Shown in pieces: positions 1 to 7,617 of a DNA stretch of 64,000 nt. A program made the position numbers and the translations under genes. The notes beneath the pieces were generated by a model. That model saw only the letters and a program-made list of their open reading frames with translations. It ran no database searches and was not told the origin of the DNA. Position 1 is the stretch's first letter, and every line of letters begins with the position of its first letter. Source of the stretch: Prochlorococcus sp. RS04 (lineage in GTDB: Bacteria > Cyanobacteriota > Cyanobacteriia > PCC-6307 > Cyanobiaceae); the NCBI RefSeq assembly GCF_001989455.1, contig NZ_CP018346.1, positions 496,001 to 560,000 on the forward strand. Reading direction: 5' to 3'.

Positions 1-119
1 TAGAAAAGATTAAAATTTAATAGAATAATCTATTATGAATTGAATCTAGGATTTCTATAAAATAATAATAAAAGAAATTAAGATAAAATAAGTGTTAGTA
101 ATAAATAATCTCGGTGAAA

Positions 120-257
120 ATGAGAAAATTAATAGACAAACATATAACTCTTATAAATTGGTACCAAAAAAAATTCAAATTGAGTGATTATCAATTACTT
201 TGGTTAGTTTTCTTTAAAGGAGTATTAATAACAATAATATTTTTCAAAATTTTTTAA
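120..257 (+). CDS. small membrane protein, 45 aa, hypothetical
   Basis: An ATG-to-TAA reading frame of 45 codons lies upstream of tatA. The first half is basic and aromatic (MRKLIDKHITLINWYQ); the second half (about residues 25-45) is a hydrophobic helix ending FFKIF, so a single-pass small membrane protein is likely. It resembles, from memory, small conserved hypothetical proteins of Prochlorococcus; I cannot assign a function. The organised basic-then-hydrophobic composition is the main support, because A+T-rich DNA rarely yields Trp- and Tyr-containing frames by chance. Confidence 0.5.
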   Translation: MRKLIDKHITLINWYQKKFKLSDYQLLWLVFFKGVLITIIFFKIF

Positions 258-348
258 TATTAAAAAAAGCTTTTCCGAGAATGAAATTTTCACATGGTTT
301 GACTATATTTAAGAGTAGATTTCCTTATTAGTTAAATAGTTATCAGTT

Positions 349-615
349 ATGAATATTTTTGGTGTAGGTTTGCCTGAAGTTACTGTAATACTTGTCTTAG
401 CTCTTTTAATTTTTGGTCCAAAAAAGCTTCCAGAATTAGGGAAACAGCTTGGTAAAACTTTGAAAAGTCTTAAAAAAGCATCGAATGAATTTCAAAATGA
501 AATCGACCAAGTTATGAACGAAGAAGATAAAGATGAATCTCCTAAATCTATAGAAAGCAATCAAACCAACGAAATTAATCAAGAAAAAATAGATTCAGAA
601 AACAGCAAAAAATAA
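349..615 (+). CDS. tatA: Sec-independent (Tat) translocase subunit TatA/E
   Basis: TatA oligomers form the pore of the twin-arginine translocase, which exports folded cofactor-containing proteins across the plasma or thylakoid membrane. The 88-residue protein has the family layout: a short N-terminus, one membrane helix (about residues 5-21), the hinge FGPKKLPELGKQ, then an amphipathic basic helix (to about 55) and an acidic, Asn/Glu-rich tail. Length is normal for TatA/E. It is followed after 4 bases by a hypothetical gene on the same strand, suggesting cotranscription. TatA rather than TatB is favoured by the short tail and the FGP hinge; no tatC is in the window. Confidence 0.93.
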   Translation: MNIFGVGLPEVTVILVLALLIFGPKKLPELGKQLGKTLKSLKKASNEFQNEIDQVMNEEDKDESPKSIESNQTNEINQEKIDSENSKK

Positions 616-619
616 TATC

Positions 620-1012
620 TTGGATAGGCCCATAACCCCCATAGACGAATTTGAAAGAGCATTAGATAAAGCAGCTCTTACTAAAGAAGAATATGAATTG
701 ATAGACTACATCCGCTATACAAGTGTTTTTACACAACCTAGTCTTATTAAAGATTTAAAAAGGCCATCAAAACCACCCCTTTTGTCAGTTCTATGTCAAA
801 TTTGCAGAAAAATTGGTTCGGAGATGCCAGATCATTTCAAAAAAGTAATTGAGTGGTCAATTGAAATAAGTGATCACAATACAAAATGGGATGCTCATTT
901 AATTTGTGCAGAAGCATTAAATATAGACAAAATCCCATTAAGTCCTATTCATGGAACAACTTTATTTGATGTTCTTGTTGTACACAAAGAATTATTTCTA
1001 GGCTTTGATTAA
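620..1012 (+). CDS. conserved hypothetical protein, 130 aa
   Basis: Soluble, mostly helical protein of 130 residues with no signal peptide or membrane segment. It begins at a TTG four bases after the tatA stop, so the two genes are probably one transcript. Visible features are an acidic N-terminal helix (IDEFERALDKAAL), a Pro-rich middle (RPSKPPLL) and a His/Trp-containing C-terminal half (SDHNTKWDAHLICAEAL). I do not recognise the domain. The compact, non-repetitive sequence and tight spacing to tatA support a real gene. Confidence 0.75.
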   Translation: MDRPITPIDEFERALDKAALTKEEYELIDYIRYTSVFTQPSLIKDLKRPSKPPLLSVLCQICRKIGSEMPDHFKKVIEWSIEISDHNTKWDAHLICAEALNIDKIPLSPIHGTTLFDVLVVHKELFLGFD

Positions 1013-1023
1013 ATTAAATTAAA

Positions 1024-1341
1024 TTAATCATCTACAGGCACAGAATCAGTATCTATAACTTCCGAATCATCATACTTATTTATTTTATTTTCAATCCAGT
1101 TATTTATATAACTAACTAAAGGCAATGAACCTCTAAAAATAAAAATAGAGGTAGGCAAAGCGCTTAATAATCCGACTACAGGACTTTTAAAAAGTAATCT
1201 TCCTGCTTTTATGTTAAATAAAATAATAAGCGCTGAGGGGACTATAACTTTAACTACTGTTTTGAGCGCCTCAAGCCAACCAACACGATATATCCACCAT
1301 ATTAAAATTATGCCAACTATATATAGGAATAAGTAAGTCAT
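1024..1341 (-). CDS. hypothetical membrane protein, 105 aa
   Basis: This protein has hydrophobic segments at about residues 2-20 and 32-48, a weaker one around 53-75, and a short acidic tail (DDSEVIDTDSVPVDD). The pattern (IIWWIYRVGWLEALK) is typical of small cyanobacterial inner or thylakoid membrane proteins. It is convergent with the preceding hypothetical gene, with only about 11 bases between the stops. No catalytic motif is visible and no function is assigned. Confidence 0.65.
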   Translation of the reverse strand: MTYLFLYIVGIILIWWIYRVGWLEALKTVVKVIVPSALIILFNIKAGRLLFKSPVVGLLSALPTSIFIFRGSLPLVSYINNWIENKINKYDDSEVIDTDSVPVDD

Positions 1342-1465
1342 AAAAATAGTATAATGATTATCTATTTATCTTGTTCTTACTAAAAAAAGATTTTATAAAT
1401 TTCTTTTACATCAATCAATCAAATTTAGTAATGAGTTTTTCTGAAAAAAAAAATTTTTAATCAAG

Positions 1466-1645
1466 ATGCAATCTGATGAAGACTTAAAAAAGCAGGTTAC
1501 AACATCCTCTACAGCGGATGATGTAGCCCTAATTGGTCAACGCTTAGGTTATGACTTTTCCGGAGATGATCTATTAAGATTTAATGGACAAAAAGTTGAT
1601 AAAATTACCGTAAGAAAGGTAGATCATCCAGGAGAATATCACTAA
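1466..1645 (+). CDS. Nif11-like small protein, 59 aa
   Basis: A 59-codon ATG frame with a compact soluble protein. The stretch ADDVALIGQRLGYDFSGDDL resembles the core of Nif11-type domains (pattern: helix, then G-[YF]-[DE]-[FL]-[ST]-x-x-[DE]-L), which occur both in free-standing cyanobacterial proteins and in leader peptides of ribosomal peptides such as prochlorosins. There is no Gly-Gly cleavage site, no Cys-rich core and no adjacent LanM or transporter, so a precursor-peptide role is not supported. Its stop is one base from the stop of the convergent gene at 1647. Confidence 0.6.
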   Translation: MQSDEDLKKQVTTSSTADDVALIGQRLGYDFSGDDLLRFNGQKVDKITVRKVDHPGEYH

Positions 1646-1646
1646 A

Positions 1647-2156
1647 TTAAGACTTAACCCATATTGCAAGCCCTCCGCCCCTTCCTCGAGCACATAACCA
1701 ATTATCTTTAGTGCTAATTCCTACAAGAGAGAAAAAAGGCATTTTTTTTTCTTCTGGTTTTTTTAATTCCTTATTAAATACTGGAAAACTACTAATACTA
1801 ATTTTCAATTTTTCAAAATAAAAAGCCAATAAAGGTCTAAGCCCTTTTAATTCTGCACTGCCTATAAAAGTAATATTTAATAATCCGAAATTAATTGAAT
1901 TTTTTATTTCATAATTTATTTGATCCTCTTTATTTTTACTTTTTAATTCGAGTCTTGCCGACAATACTTGGAGAATAGAACTGGGTATATTTTTGATTTC
2001 ATCTGAATCCTTTCCCCATACATACTTAAACTTCCATATTCCTAACAATTCCTCATATAAAATTCCGCTACCGTTTTTTTGAGAATTTTTTTCTAAAAGT
2101 TTTATCTCATTAATATTAGGAAATTGTTTCATAATAGATTTTAATCTAAGAATCAA
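1647..2156 (-). CDS. conserved hypothetical protein, weakly plastid-fibrillin-like
   Basis: A 169-residue protein without a signal peptide. The order LLGIWKFKYVWG near residue 37, a middle beta-rich segment, and a C-terminal LCARGRGGGLAIW loosely matches the PAP/fibrillin pattern (an early G-x-W-x-L-x-Y strand and a late RG-GG strand) seen in carotenoid- and lipid-associated plastoglobule proteins. That match is weak and by eye. An internal ATG at codon 9 (MKQFPNINEIKLLEK) is an equally good start. Convergent with the small Nif11-like gene. Confidence 0.6.
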   Translation of the reverse strand: MILRLKSIMKQFPNINEIKLLEKNSQKNGSGILYEELLGIWKFKYVWGKDSDEIKNIPSSILQVLSARLELKSKNKEDQINYEIKNSINFGLLNITFIGSAELKGLRPLLAFYFEKLKISISSFPVFNKELKKPEEKKMPFFSLVGISTKDNWLCARGRGGGLAIWVKS

Positions 2157-2304
2157 ATACTAAGATAACTCTATAAAAAATGTTCTTAGTTAAAAATATC
2201 TCCAAAAAGATTTCTTTATTTCAAAATATTTCCAAAAAAATAATTTTATGGCACACATAAGGAACAATATCTCGTTATTATATTTACATAAAGTAACTAA
2301 ATCA

Positions 2305-2415
2305 ATGGATTTTATTTCCAAAAGCCAAGGATACATCCCTCTAAAAGCAGTCCCTTACATATTTTTCTTAGCTGTTGTACTAAGCATTACAACTTCAACT
2401 AATACATTTGTCTAA
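2305..2415 (+). CDS. small single-pass membrane peptide, 36 aa
   Basis: A 36-codon ATG frame 40 bases ahead of the CrtISO-like gene on the same strand. It has a polar N-terminus (MDFISKSQGYIPLKAV) and one hydrophobic helix (PYIFFLAVVLSIT). The size and topology resemble small photosystem or thylakoid peptides, but the sequence does not match one I know. It could be a leader or upstream reading frame for the oxidoreductase gene. Confidence 0.4.
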   Translation: MDFISKSQGYIPLKAVPYIFFLAVVLSITTSTNTFV

Positions 2416-2455
2416 AACTAATTAGTTTTTAGAGAAGAGTAAAGTAAAATATTTA

Positions 2456-3985
2456 ATGGAAAAGTTCGATGTTGTAATAGTTGGTAGTGGAATAGGAGGA
2501 TTATGTTGCGGTTCGATTCTCGCTTTATCAGGCAGAAAAGTACTTATATGTGAAGCTCATAGCCAGCCAGGAGGTGTTGCTCACAGTTTCAGAAGAAATG
2601 GTTACACTTTCGAATCAGGTCCTTCATTGTGGAGTGGAATAGGTAAATGGCCGACAACTAATCCCCTAGGGCAAATTCTTAAATTACTTGATGAAGAAGT
2701 TGAACTACTTAAATACAAAGGTTGGCAAGTAATTGTACCAGAAGGCAATTTTAATCTTGATGTAGGGGTAGAACCTTTTAAACATACTATTAAAACTTTA
2801 AGAGGTGAGAAATCTGTTAAAGAATGGGAATCATTTATTTCCGGAATAAAACCTCTTAGCCAAATAATAAATGAAATACCTTTACTCTCATTCTCTCCCG
2901 AATCAATAAATTTCTTAGATTTAATAAATTTAACCTCAAAATTTTTACCTAATATCAATCAAATACCAAAAATTAATAAAGGCTTTGGGAATTTAGTAAA
3001 TAATCATCTAGAGGATCCTTTTCTCAGGAATTGGGTTGATTTATTGAGCTTTTTGATAAGCGGCATGTCAATGCATGATACAAATACAGCTGCGATGGCT
3101 ACTTTATTTAACGAATGGTTTGAACCAAATTCATACCTTGAATATCCAAAAGGAGGTAGTGAATCTATCGTAAAAGCTTTAATTAATGGATTTAAAAAAA
3201 ATGGAGGAGAATTAATTCTTTCTTCGAGAGTAAAGACAATTAACTTCAATAAAAATTTAGCCACAGGTATAACTCTGAATAATGGTTCTAGTTATAGTTG
3301 TGAATTTGTTGTCACGAATACTGATGTTTGGAATTTAAAAAAGTTGATTCCAAATGAAATTTCAAAAAAATGGAATACAAAAGTTTTGAACCCTAATAAA
3401 TGTGATTCTTTCCTTCATATACATCTAGGTTTTGATGCTGATGGTCTTGAAAATTTGCCAATACATGCAATACATGTTGATGAGTGGGAAAAAGGTATAA
3501 CCGCAGAAAGAAATATAGTCGTATTTTCAATCCCATCTGTTTTAGATAAAAATATGGCCCCTGAAGGAAAACATGTTCTTCATGGATATACTCCCGCAAA
3601 TGAACCTTGGGAAATTTGGGAAAACCTAAATCCAAAGGAATTAGAATATAGAAATTTGAAAGAAGAAAGATGTTCAATATTTCTTAATGCAGTGCGAAAA
3701 TTCATCCCTGATATAGATGAAAGGATTGATTTAAAGATGCTAGGAACCCCAATCACTCATAAAAAATTCACCAATACCTATTGCGGTAGTTACGGCCCTG
3801 CATTATCTGCAGCAAAAGGTCTTTTCCCAGGCTGCAAAACTCCAGTAAAAAATTTATTTACTTGCGGCGCAAGTACATTTCCAGGTATTGGAATTCCTGC
3901 TGTTTCAGCAAGTGGCGCTTACGCAGCTGAAAAAATTATTGGTAAAAAAGAGTTTAAAACTCTTCTTAAGAAAATAAATTTATGA
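2456..3985 (+). CDS. CrtISO-like phytoene dehydrogenase-family oxidoreductase
   Basis: FAD/NAD(P)-dependent oxidoreductase of the phytoene desaturase/carotenoid isomerase superfamily, 509 residues (normal length). The N-terminal dinucleotide-binding fold is clear: VVIVGSGIGGLCCGSILA, then the FAD ribose acidic residue in ICEAHSQPGG. The C-terminal FAD-contacting segment CGASTFPGIGIPAVSASG is the hallmark of the CrtI/CrtISO group. Likely substrate is a carotenoid or other isoprenoid at the thylakoid membrane. Whether it is the true prolycopene isomerase (CrtH) or a paralogue cannot be decided: the segment after the flavin motif (ESGPSLWSGIGKW) differs from the classical CrtH version as I recall it. 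Confidence 0.8.
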   Translation: MEKFDVVIVGSGIGGLCCGSILALSGRKVLICEAHSQPGGVAHSFRRNGYTFESGPSLWSGIGKWPTTNPLGQILKLLDEEVELLKYKGWQVIVPEGNFNLDVGVEPFKHTIKTLRGEKSVKEWESFISGIKPLSQIINEIPLLSFSPESINFLDLINLTSKFLPNINQIPKINKGFGNLVNNHLEDPFLRNWVDLLSFLISGMSMHDTNTAAMATLFNEWFEPNSYLEYPKGGSESIVKALINGFKKNGGELILSSRVKTINFNKNLATGITLNNGSSYSCEFVVTNTDVWNLKKLIPNEISKKWNTKVLNPNKCDSFLHIHLGFDADGLENLPIHAIHVDEWEKGITAERNIVVFSIPSVLDKNMAPEGKHVLHGYTPANEPWEIWENLNPKELEYRNLKEERCSIFLNAVRKFIPDIDERIDLKMLGTPITHKKFTNTYCGSYGPALSAAKGLFPGCKTPVKNLFTCGASTFPGIGIPAVSASGAYAAEKIIGKKEFKTLLKKINL

Positions 3986-4102
3986 ATCAAGTTATTTTTT
4001 ATAACTCTACAAATACTTAGTTAAGAAATAAGAATAAAGAAAGCAAAAACGTTCAATAATGATAATCTTTATCTGAACATAAACTTAACTTATAGCTCTT
4101 AT

Positions 4103-4306
4103 ATGTTTTTCTTATCAATTCCTCAAGCCTGGCATTTAGTTGGCACTTGGTCAGAACAACTTCCAAACGAGTCAAATCTTATAGGAATGGGCCAAACAGA
4201 ATTAATGATGACTTTGCATTCAATATTCGTTCCTCTCTTACTTGTAATTTCATATTACCTATTCAATAGACTTAACAAAAACGAATCAAAGAAAATTAAA
4301 GGATGA
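4103..4306 (+). CDS. hypothetical small membrane protein, 67 aa
   Basis: A 67-codon ATG frame with an N-terminal amphipathic stretch (MFFLSIPQAWHLVGTW), a polar middle, and one membrane helix (LHSIFVPLLLVISYYLF) followed by a basic tail (NKNESKKIKG). The positive tail predicts that the C-terminus lies in the cytoplasm. Convergent with the conserved gene at 4318. No function is assigned; Trp-rich composition and good topology support a real gene. Confidence 0.6.
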   Translation: MFFLSIPQAWHLVGTWSEQLPNESNLIGMGQTELMMTLHSIFVPLLLVISYYLFNRLNKNESKKIKG

Positions 4307-4317
4307 TCTTTTAAAGT

Positions 4318-4608
4318 TTATTTAGCTGAACTTCTTCTAACTACTTTTCTGCCTGTAGAAGTATCAACTCCGCTTGAATCTTTAGTTTGTGAATTAGATT
4401 CAACATTATCAGCATCACTTTTATCCATTTCTGCGCAAACACCTACTACCATGGCAGCTTGCATTTGATCTGGTAAATCTCCAATAGTTAATAAGGCCTT
4501 TAAAACTAATTGAAGTCGAGTTTGACGATCTATTTCAGGTCTTAGTTTTTTTACAGTATTCCAAAGTTCTTGGGTAACTTCTTTTAAAAGTTCTCGATCA
4601 ACAGCCAA
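4318..4608 (-). CDS. conserved picocyanobacterial hypothetical protein, 96 aa
   Basis: A 96-residue soluble protein. Residues 1-60 form a well-ordered helical domain (AVDRELLKEVTQELWNTVKK ... TIGDLPDQMQAAMVVGV); residues 62-85 are a low-complexity Ser/Asp/Asn linker; the end is a basic tail, TGRKVVRRSSAK. The conserved-looking head, variable linker and basic C-terminal motif suggest the tail is a binding or localisation signal, which is inference. Function unknown. Confidence 0.75.
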   Translation of the reverse strand: MAVDRELLKEVTQELWNTVKKLRPEIDRQTRLQLVLKALLTIGDLPDQMQAAMVVGVCAEMDKSDADNVESNSQTKDSSGVDTSTGRKVVRRSSAK

Positions 4609-4698
4609 ATTAAAACCTTCTTGTATTTCTACTAATCTAACAAAAAATTGGATCTCGTAAAATAATATTCTATAAAAAGATTGTTAGTTAATATTTTT

Positions 4699-4959
4699 CT
4701 ATCCGAATACGAGTTGCATTTGTTGGTGCAATGCATTCTTCTCTTGCAAAAGTTTATCTTTTTCAGTCTTTTTTAAAGTAAAAGTCCTATAAAATTTTTT
4801 TTGAATCTTTATTGGAGTATTTTCAAACTTTACATTTTTGCTTATTAGAGAATTCCACTCTTTTGAATTAAAAGGGGCATAAGGAGAAGATGAAATCACT
4901 TTCATGTCTTGACAATACATCTGTACTAATAGTAGTACAGATTTACTATTATGCAACAA
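4699..4959 (-). CDS. conserved hypothetical protein, up to 86 aa
   Basis: A basic, helical soluble protein ending in a probable short coiled coil (KTEKDKLLQEKNALHQQMQL). Two later ATG codons are in frame (MYCQDMKVISSS), and the second, at about residue 19, may be the true start since the first 18 residues look unlike the rest. No domain is recognised. It lies on the same strand as, and about 90 bases before, the gene ending at 4318. Confidence 0.55.
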   Translation of the reverse strand: MLHNSKSVLLLVQMYCQDMKVISSSPYAPFNSKEWNSLISKNVKFENTPIKIQKKFYRTFTLKKTEKDKLLQEKNALHQQMQLVFG

Positions 4960-5046
4960 CTGAGTCGACTTTTCTTAAATTTTAAAATGCCTTTGAGAAT
5001 GGATTGATTTTTTTTATCTAATTTGTGGGAATTATAAGTTTGATAA

Positions 5047-5130
5047 ATGAATAAAAGTATCATAAGTAACTTATTGATCTCTTTTTTTAGTGTCTTAAGA
5101 CTTTTATTGCTTAAAAACCTCTTAGAATAG
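5047..5130 (+). CDS. possible 27-aa hydrophobic peptide
   Basis: Within the otherwise gene-free stretch 4960-5207 there is a 27-codon ATG frame (MNKSIISNLLISFFSVLRLL...) rich in Leu and Ser that could form one membrane helix. Nothing else supports it: no clear ribosome-binding site and no recognised relative. A+T-rich DNA easily produces Leu/Ile/Phe-rich frames, so this may be chance. Confidence 0.2.
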   Translation: MNKSIISNLLISFFSVLRLLLLKNLLE

Positions 5131-5207
5131 TGAATTTGTTGAAATTAACATTGACAAGATATATTTAATAATCCTTCCTATAAAAAGAATAATGAATTGA
5201 TCGCAAA

Positions 5208-5516
5208 ATGCTTCTTAGTAATTCAAAAAGACTAAAAATCCAAGGAATAATTAAAAGAATTGCTCAAGATAAATCAATTACATTAGAAGAAAGAATATAT
5301 GTCGAGAAATTTGCACACCATAACTCTACAATTTCTCTTTGGCTTAAAAAAGCTAACAGTTTCAGAAGGAATGGTACGAAAAATGATGGGGGGATTGATA
5401 ACCTCTTACAATCATTTGGGATAGATGGACTAGATAAAGAAAATCATTTCAACCCTAATGAAGATGATATATCGGATTGGTTTGGCGGTGCTCCTGGTTG
5501 GCTAAGGAGAAGCTAG
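5208..5516 (+). CDS. conserved hypothetical protein, 102 aa
   Basis: A soluble protein with a helical basic N-terminal half (KRLKIQGIIKRIAQDKSITL then EERIYVEKFAHHN) and a distinctive C-terminus, DDISDWFGGAPGWLRRS. The Trp-Phe-Gly-Gly end and the helical front look conserved rather than random. The overlapping frame at 5477-5755 is not believed. Function unknown. Confidence 0.7.
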   Translation: MLLSNSKRLKIQGIIKRIAQDKSITLEERIYVEKFAHHNSTISLWLKKANSFRRNGTKNDGGIDNLLQSFGIDGLDKENHFNPNEDDISDWFGGAPGWLRRS

Positions 5517-5790
5517 ATCCATTAATTATTCAATTTACCCAGGCTATATTACACAAATATAAACTCATAAAAGATATAAATACCCAAAAAACCCATGGTA
5601 TAAATTTAATCGGAACTAAATATTTTTTTGAAAAGGTTTTCATATTTATTTTTCTTTTAGATTATTTCTTCCTTACAGTTTTTGAAAATAGGTTTAATTG
5701 CTCTATTTATAAATTAAACAATATTCGAAACCTCAAAGATATTAAATTACTTTAAAGTAGATAAACTTTATTAGCCTTAATCTTCACAAT

Positions 5791-5931
5791 CTAAGCAACT
5801 TTATTTTCAATGTTCTTTGAAAAATTTACTATTTTTGCCTCATGATGGTCTGAATCATTCCAAAATTTTATAAGTCTTTCTAATTCATCAATCCTTTTTT
5901 TGGCATTTGCAATTTTTTCAGTAGTTGTCAT
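5791..5931 (-). CDS. small conserved soluble protein, 46 aa
   Basis: A 46-codon ATG frame. The product has an N-terminal charged helix with coiled-coil spacing (TEKIANAKKRIDELERLIKF) followed by WNDSDHHEAKIVNF. I recall very similar small proteins in other Prochlorococcus genomes, but not a function. The charged composition (Lys, Glu, Asp, His) in a 30% GC region is unlikely by chance. Confidence 0.65.
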   Translation of the reverse strand: MTTTEKIANAKKRIDELERLIKFWNDSDHHEAKIVNFSKNIENKVA

Positions 5932-6086
5932 ATAAAATTTTTATCTATCCAATTAATGCATGAAAAAAAAATATTTCAATGGAAGTAACAATTTTTAGAC
6001 TATAAATATTAATTTTTGGTTAATTACTTCAATACATCATAGTCCTCGAGTGGTTGAGTAATTATACTTAAAGAAAAGCTAAATCT

Positions 6087-6596
6087 ATGAAGAAATTAAA
6101 TTCTTTGATTTTGAATAGCACAGTTAACTTTTTAGACTTCATATACTCTGGTAGATCTTTACAAAGGTTTTGGGTTTTAGAAGTTATAGCTAGATCACCT
6201 TATTTTGCATTTCTTTCAGTTCTTCATTTTAAAGAATCTCTAGGAATTAAAAATGAGAAAACAATGATTTTAATGAAAGAACATTTTTATCAAGCTATTA
6301 ACGAAACTGAGCATCTTAAAGAAATGGAGAAAAGAGGAGGAGATAGGTTCTGGATTGATAGATTTTTTGCGAGACACCTTGTTCTTGTGTATTACTGGAT
6401 TATGGTTTTTTATTATTTCCTCTCTCCAGCTAATGCTTATGATGTCAACATAAAAATCGAAGAACATGCATTTGAAACTTATTCCAAATATTTAATAGAT
6501 AATCCAAATGATCAAAAAATAAAAGAAATTGCTCAAGATGAATTAAATCATGTCCAAGAACTTAACGAAGCTTTATCAATGCTTACAACAGTTTAG
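6087..6596 (+). CDS. ptox: plastid-type terminal oxidase (plastoquinol oxidase)
   Basis: Di-iron plastoquinol:oxygen oxidoreductase of the alternative-oxidase/IMMUTANS family; it removes electrons from the plastoquinone pool to oxygen and so acts as a thylakoid safety valve under high light or iron shortage. All six iron ligands expected of the family are visible: Glu32 (RFWVLEVIARSPYF), Glu73 and His76 (NETEHL), Glu125 (IEEHAFETY), Glu152 and His155 (DELNH). At 169 residues it is much shorter than plant PTOX, being a trimmed catalytic core. Its stop overlaps by four bases the stop of the convergent gene. PTOX is known in high-light Prochlorococcus and cyanophages. Confidence 0.92.
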   Translation: MKKLNSLILNSTVNFLDFIYSGRSLQRFWVLEVIARSPYFAFLSVLHFKESLGIKNEKTMILMKEHFYQAINETEHLKEMEKRGGDRFWIDRFFARHLVLVYYWIMVFYYFLSPANAYDVNIKIEEHAFETYSKYLIDNPNDQKIKEIAQDELNHVQELNEALSMLTTV

Positions 6597-7027
6597 ATTA
6601 TTGCTGAGAAATCTATTAGCAATATTGAGAGTATCACCGAAGAAGAAATTAATCCTAGGCTGATCATTAATGAGACGTAACCTTTTTTTCTAGGCAATTT
6701 ATAAAAAGATATTCCAATAATTAATATCATTATTAATGAGAAAAAAATTATAATTTTTTCATTTACTAAATTGAGATGTATAACTAAATTTTTTTCTTCA
6801 AAAAATTTAAGAAATTCAGATAAAACTAATTCCTCTTCTATTTTCTTAAAATAGTCAAATAAGCTTATAAAAGCAGAACTTAATAAAGATAATGCAACAA
6901 GTGCACTAACTGGTTTTGTTAACCTGTTAAGTGTTCTGTTAAAACTTGCCAATAAAATAAGAATAAAAAAAGAGGTTACTAAAGGTATTAAAGGTATAAG
7001 AGTTGTTGAATTTATGAAATTTCCCAC
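6593..7027 (-). CDS. NdhF/NuoL N-terminus-like membrane protein
   Basis: A 144-residue protein with four probable membrane helices (about 8-27, 39-58, 88-107, 119-142). Its sequence follows the N-terminal part of NdhF-type proton-pumping subunits: LIPLIPL start, then SFNRTLNRL, then a later GLISSSVILSILL corresponding to the conserved S-x-x-M-L-G segment. The remaining 450 or more residues of NdhF, including the antiporter core, are absent, and there is no frameshifted continuation downstream. It may be a stand-alone accessory membrane protein derived from NdhF. Convergent with PTOX, another plastoquinone-pool enzyme. Confidence 0.6.
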   Translation of the reverse strand: MGNFINSTTLIPLIPLVTSFFILILLASFNRTLNRLTKPVSALVALSLLSSAFISLFDYFKKIEEELVLSEFLKFFEEKNLVIHLNLVNEKIIIFFSLIMILIIGISFYKLPRKKGYVSLMISLGLISSSVILSILLIDFSAII

Positions 7028-7174
7028 GGAAAAAATATGTATCTAACTTAAAATTTTATATTATTTCGATGCGTTATTTTATTAAATAAAATTTTTTAAA
7101 ATCTAAAATGTAATTAGTACCTATTGCATTCTGTGTAAATTGATACCAAAATTAAATTAGTATTGAAGAATAAA

Positions 7175-7276
7175 ATGTTAGCCATTTCTGAAATTATTAT
7201 TGCAAGTGCTATCTTCCTAGGAGTTGTATATTGGGAAGTCAAATTCCTATATACCAAAACTACTGTAGCGAAATAA
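7175..7276 (+). CDS. small membrane peptide, 33 aa
   Basis: A 33-codon ATG frame, MLAISEIIIASAIFLGVVYW and then EVKFLYTKTTVAK. It has one hydrophobic helix followed by a basic tail, a topology shared by many small photosystem and cytochrome subunits. I cannot match it to a named subunit. It stands alone between the NdhF-like gene and the polyglutamine gene. Confidence 0.45.
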   Translation: MLAISEIIIASAIFLGVVYWEVKFLYTKTTVAK

Positions 7277-7392
7277 ATTCACTCAAAACAGGAAAATTAA
7301 AAGTGTAGAAAATTTAAATAAAATTTAAGAATTTAAGTTGACAAAAAAAGCTCTAAATATGAGAGAATAAACACAAATATTTAACCCCTCTA

Positions 7393-7530
7393 ATGAGCGA
7401 AGTCCAAAATCCTAATACTAACTCAACTCAGCAGCAGCAGCAGCAGCAGCAGCAATCCTATTCAGACAGCAAAATTAACTCTGCTGAGTGCGAGAGACTT
7501 TATCTTGAGATGAAAGAAGCTTGGCTTTAA
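7393..7530 (+). CDS. small polyglutamine-containing protein, 45 aa
   Basis: A 45-codon ATG frame: an Asn/Thr-rich N-terminus, nine consecutive Gln (eight CAG and one CAA, 7429-7455), then SYSDSKINSAECERLYLEMK. The C-terminal half is charged, helical and non-repetitive, which argues for a real protein with a variable N-terminal tract rather than chance repeats. The pure CAG run is a microsatellite that could change length by slippage without shifting frame. No function is recognised. Confidence 0.55.
   Translation: MSEVQNPNTNSTQQQQQQQQQSYSDSKINSAECERLYLEMKEAWL
7429..7455 (+). repeat. CAG trinucleotide microsatellite
   Basis: Eight CAG triplets followed by one CAA, in frame within a 45-codon gene and encoding nine glutamines. 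GC-rich triplets repeated eight times stand out strongly in this A+T-rich region. Confidence 0.95.
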
Positions 7531-7617
7531 ATTTAATTCGTGTTTGAAATAATATTTCTATAATTTTCTTTATTTTGAAGTAATCAATACTTTTTTATTT
7601 TCTATACCCTTTAAATT

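Noticed and set aside
5477-5755. 92-codon frame overlapping the end of the gene at 5208-5516
   Set aside because: It starts inside the better-supported gene in another frame, and its translation is Ile/Phe/Lys-rich with no ordered pattern, as expected of A+T-rich non-coding DNA.
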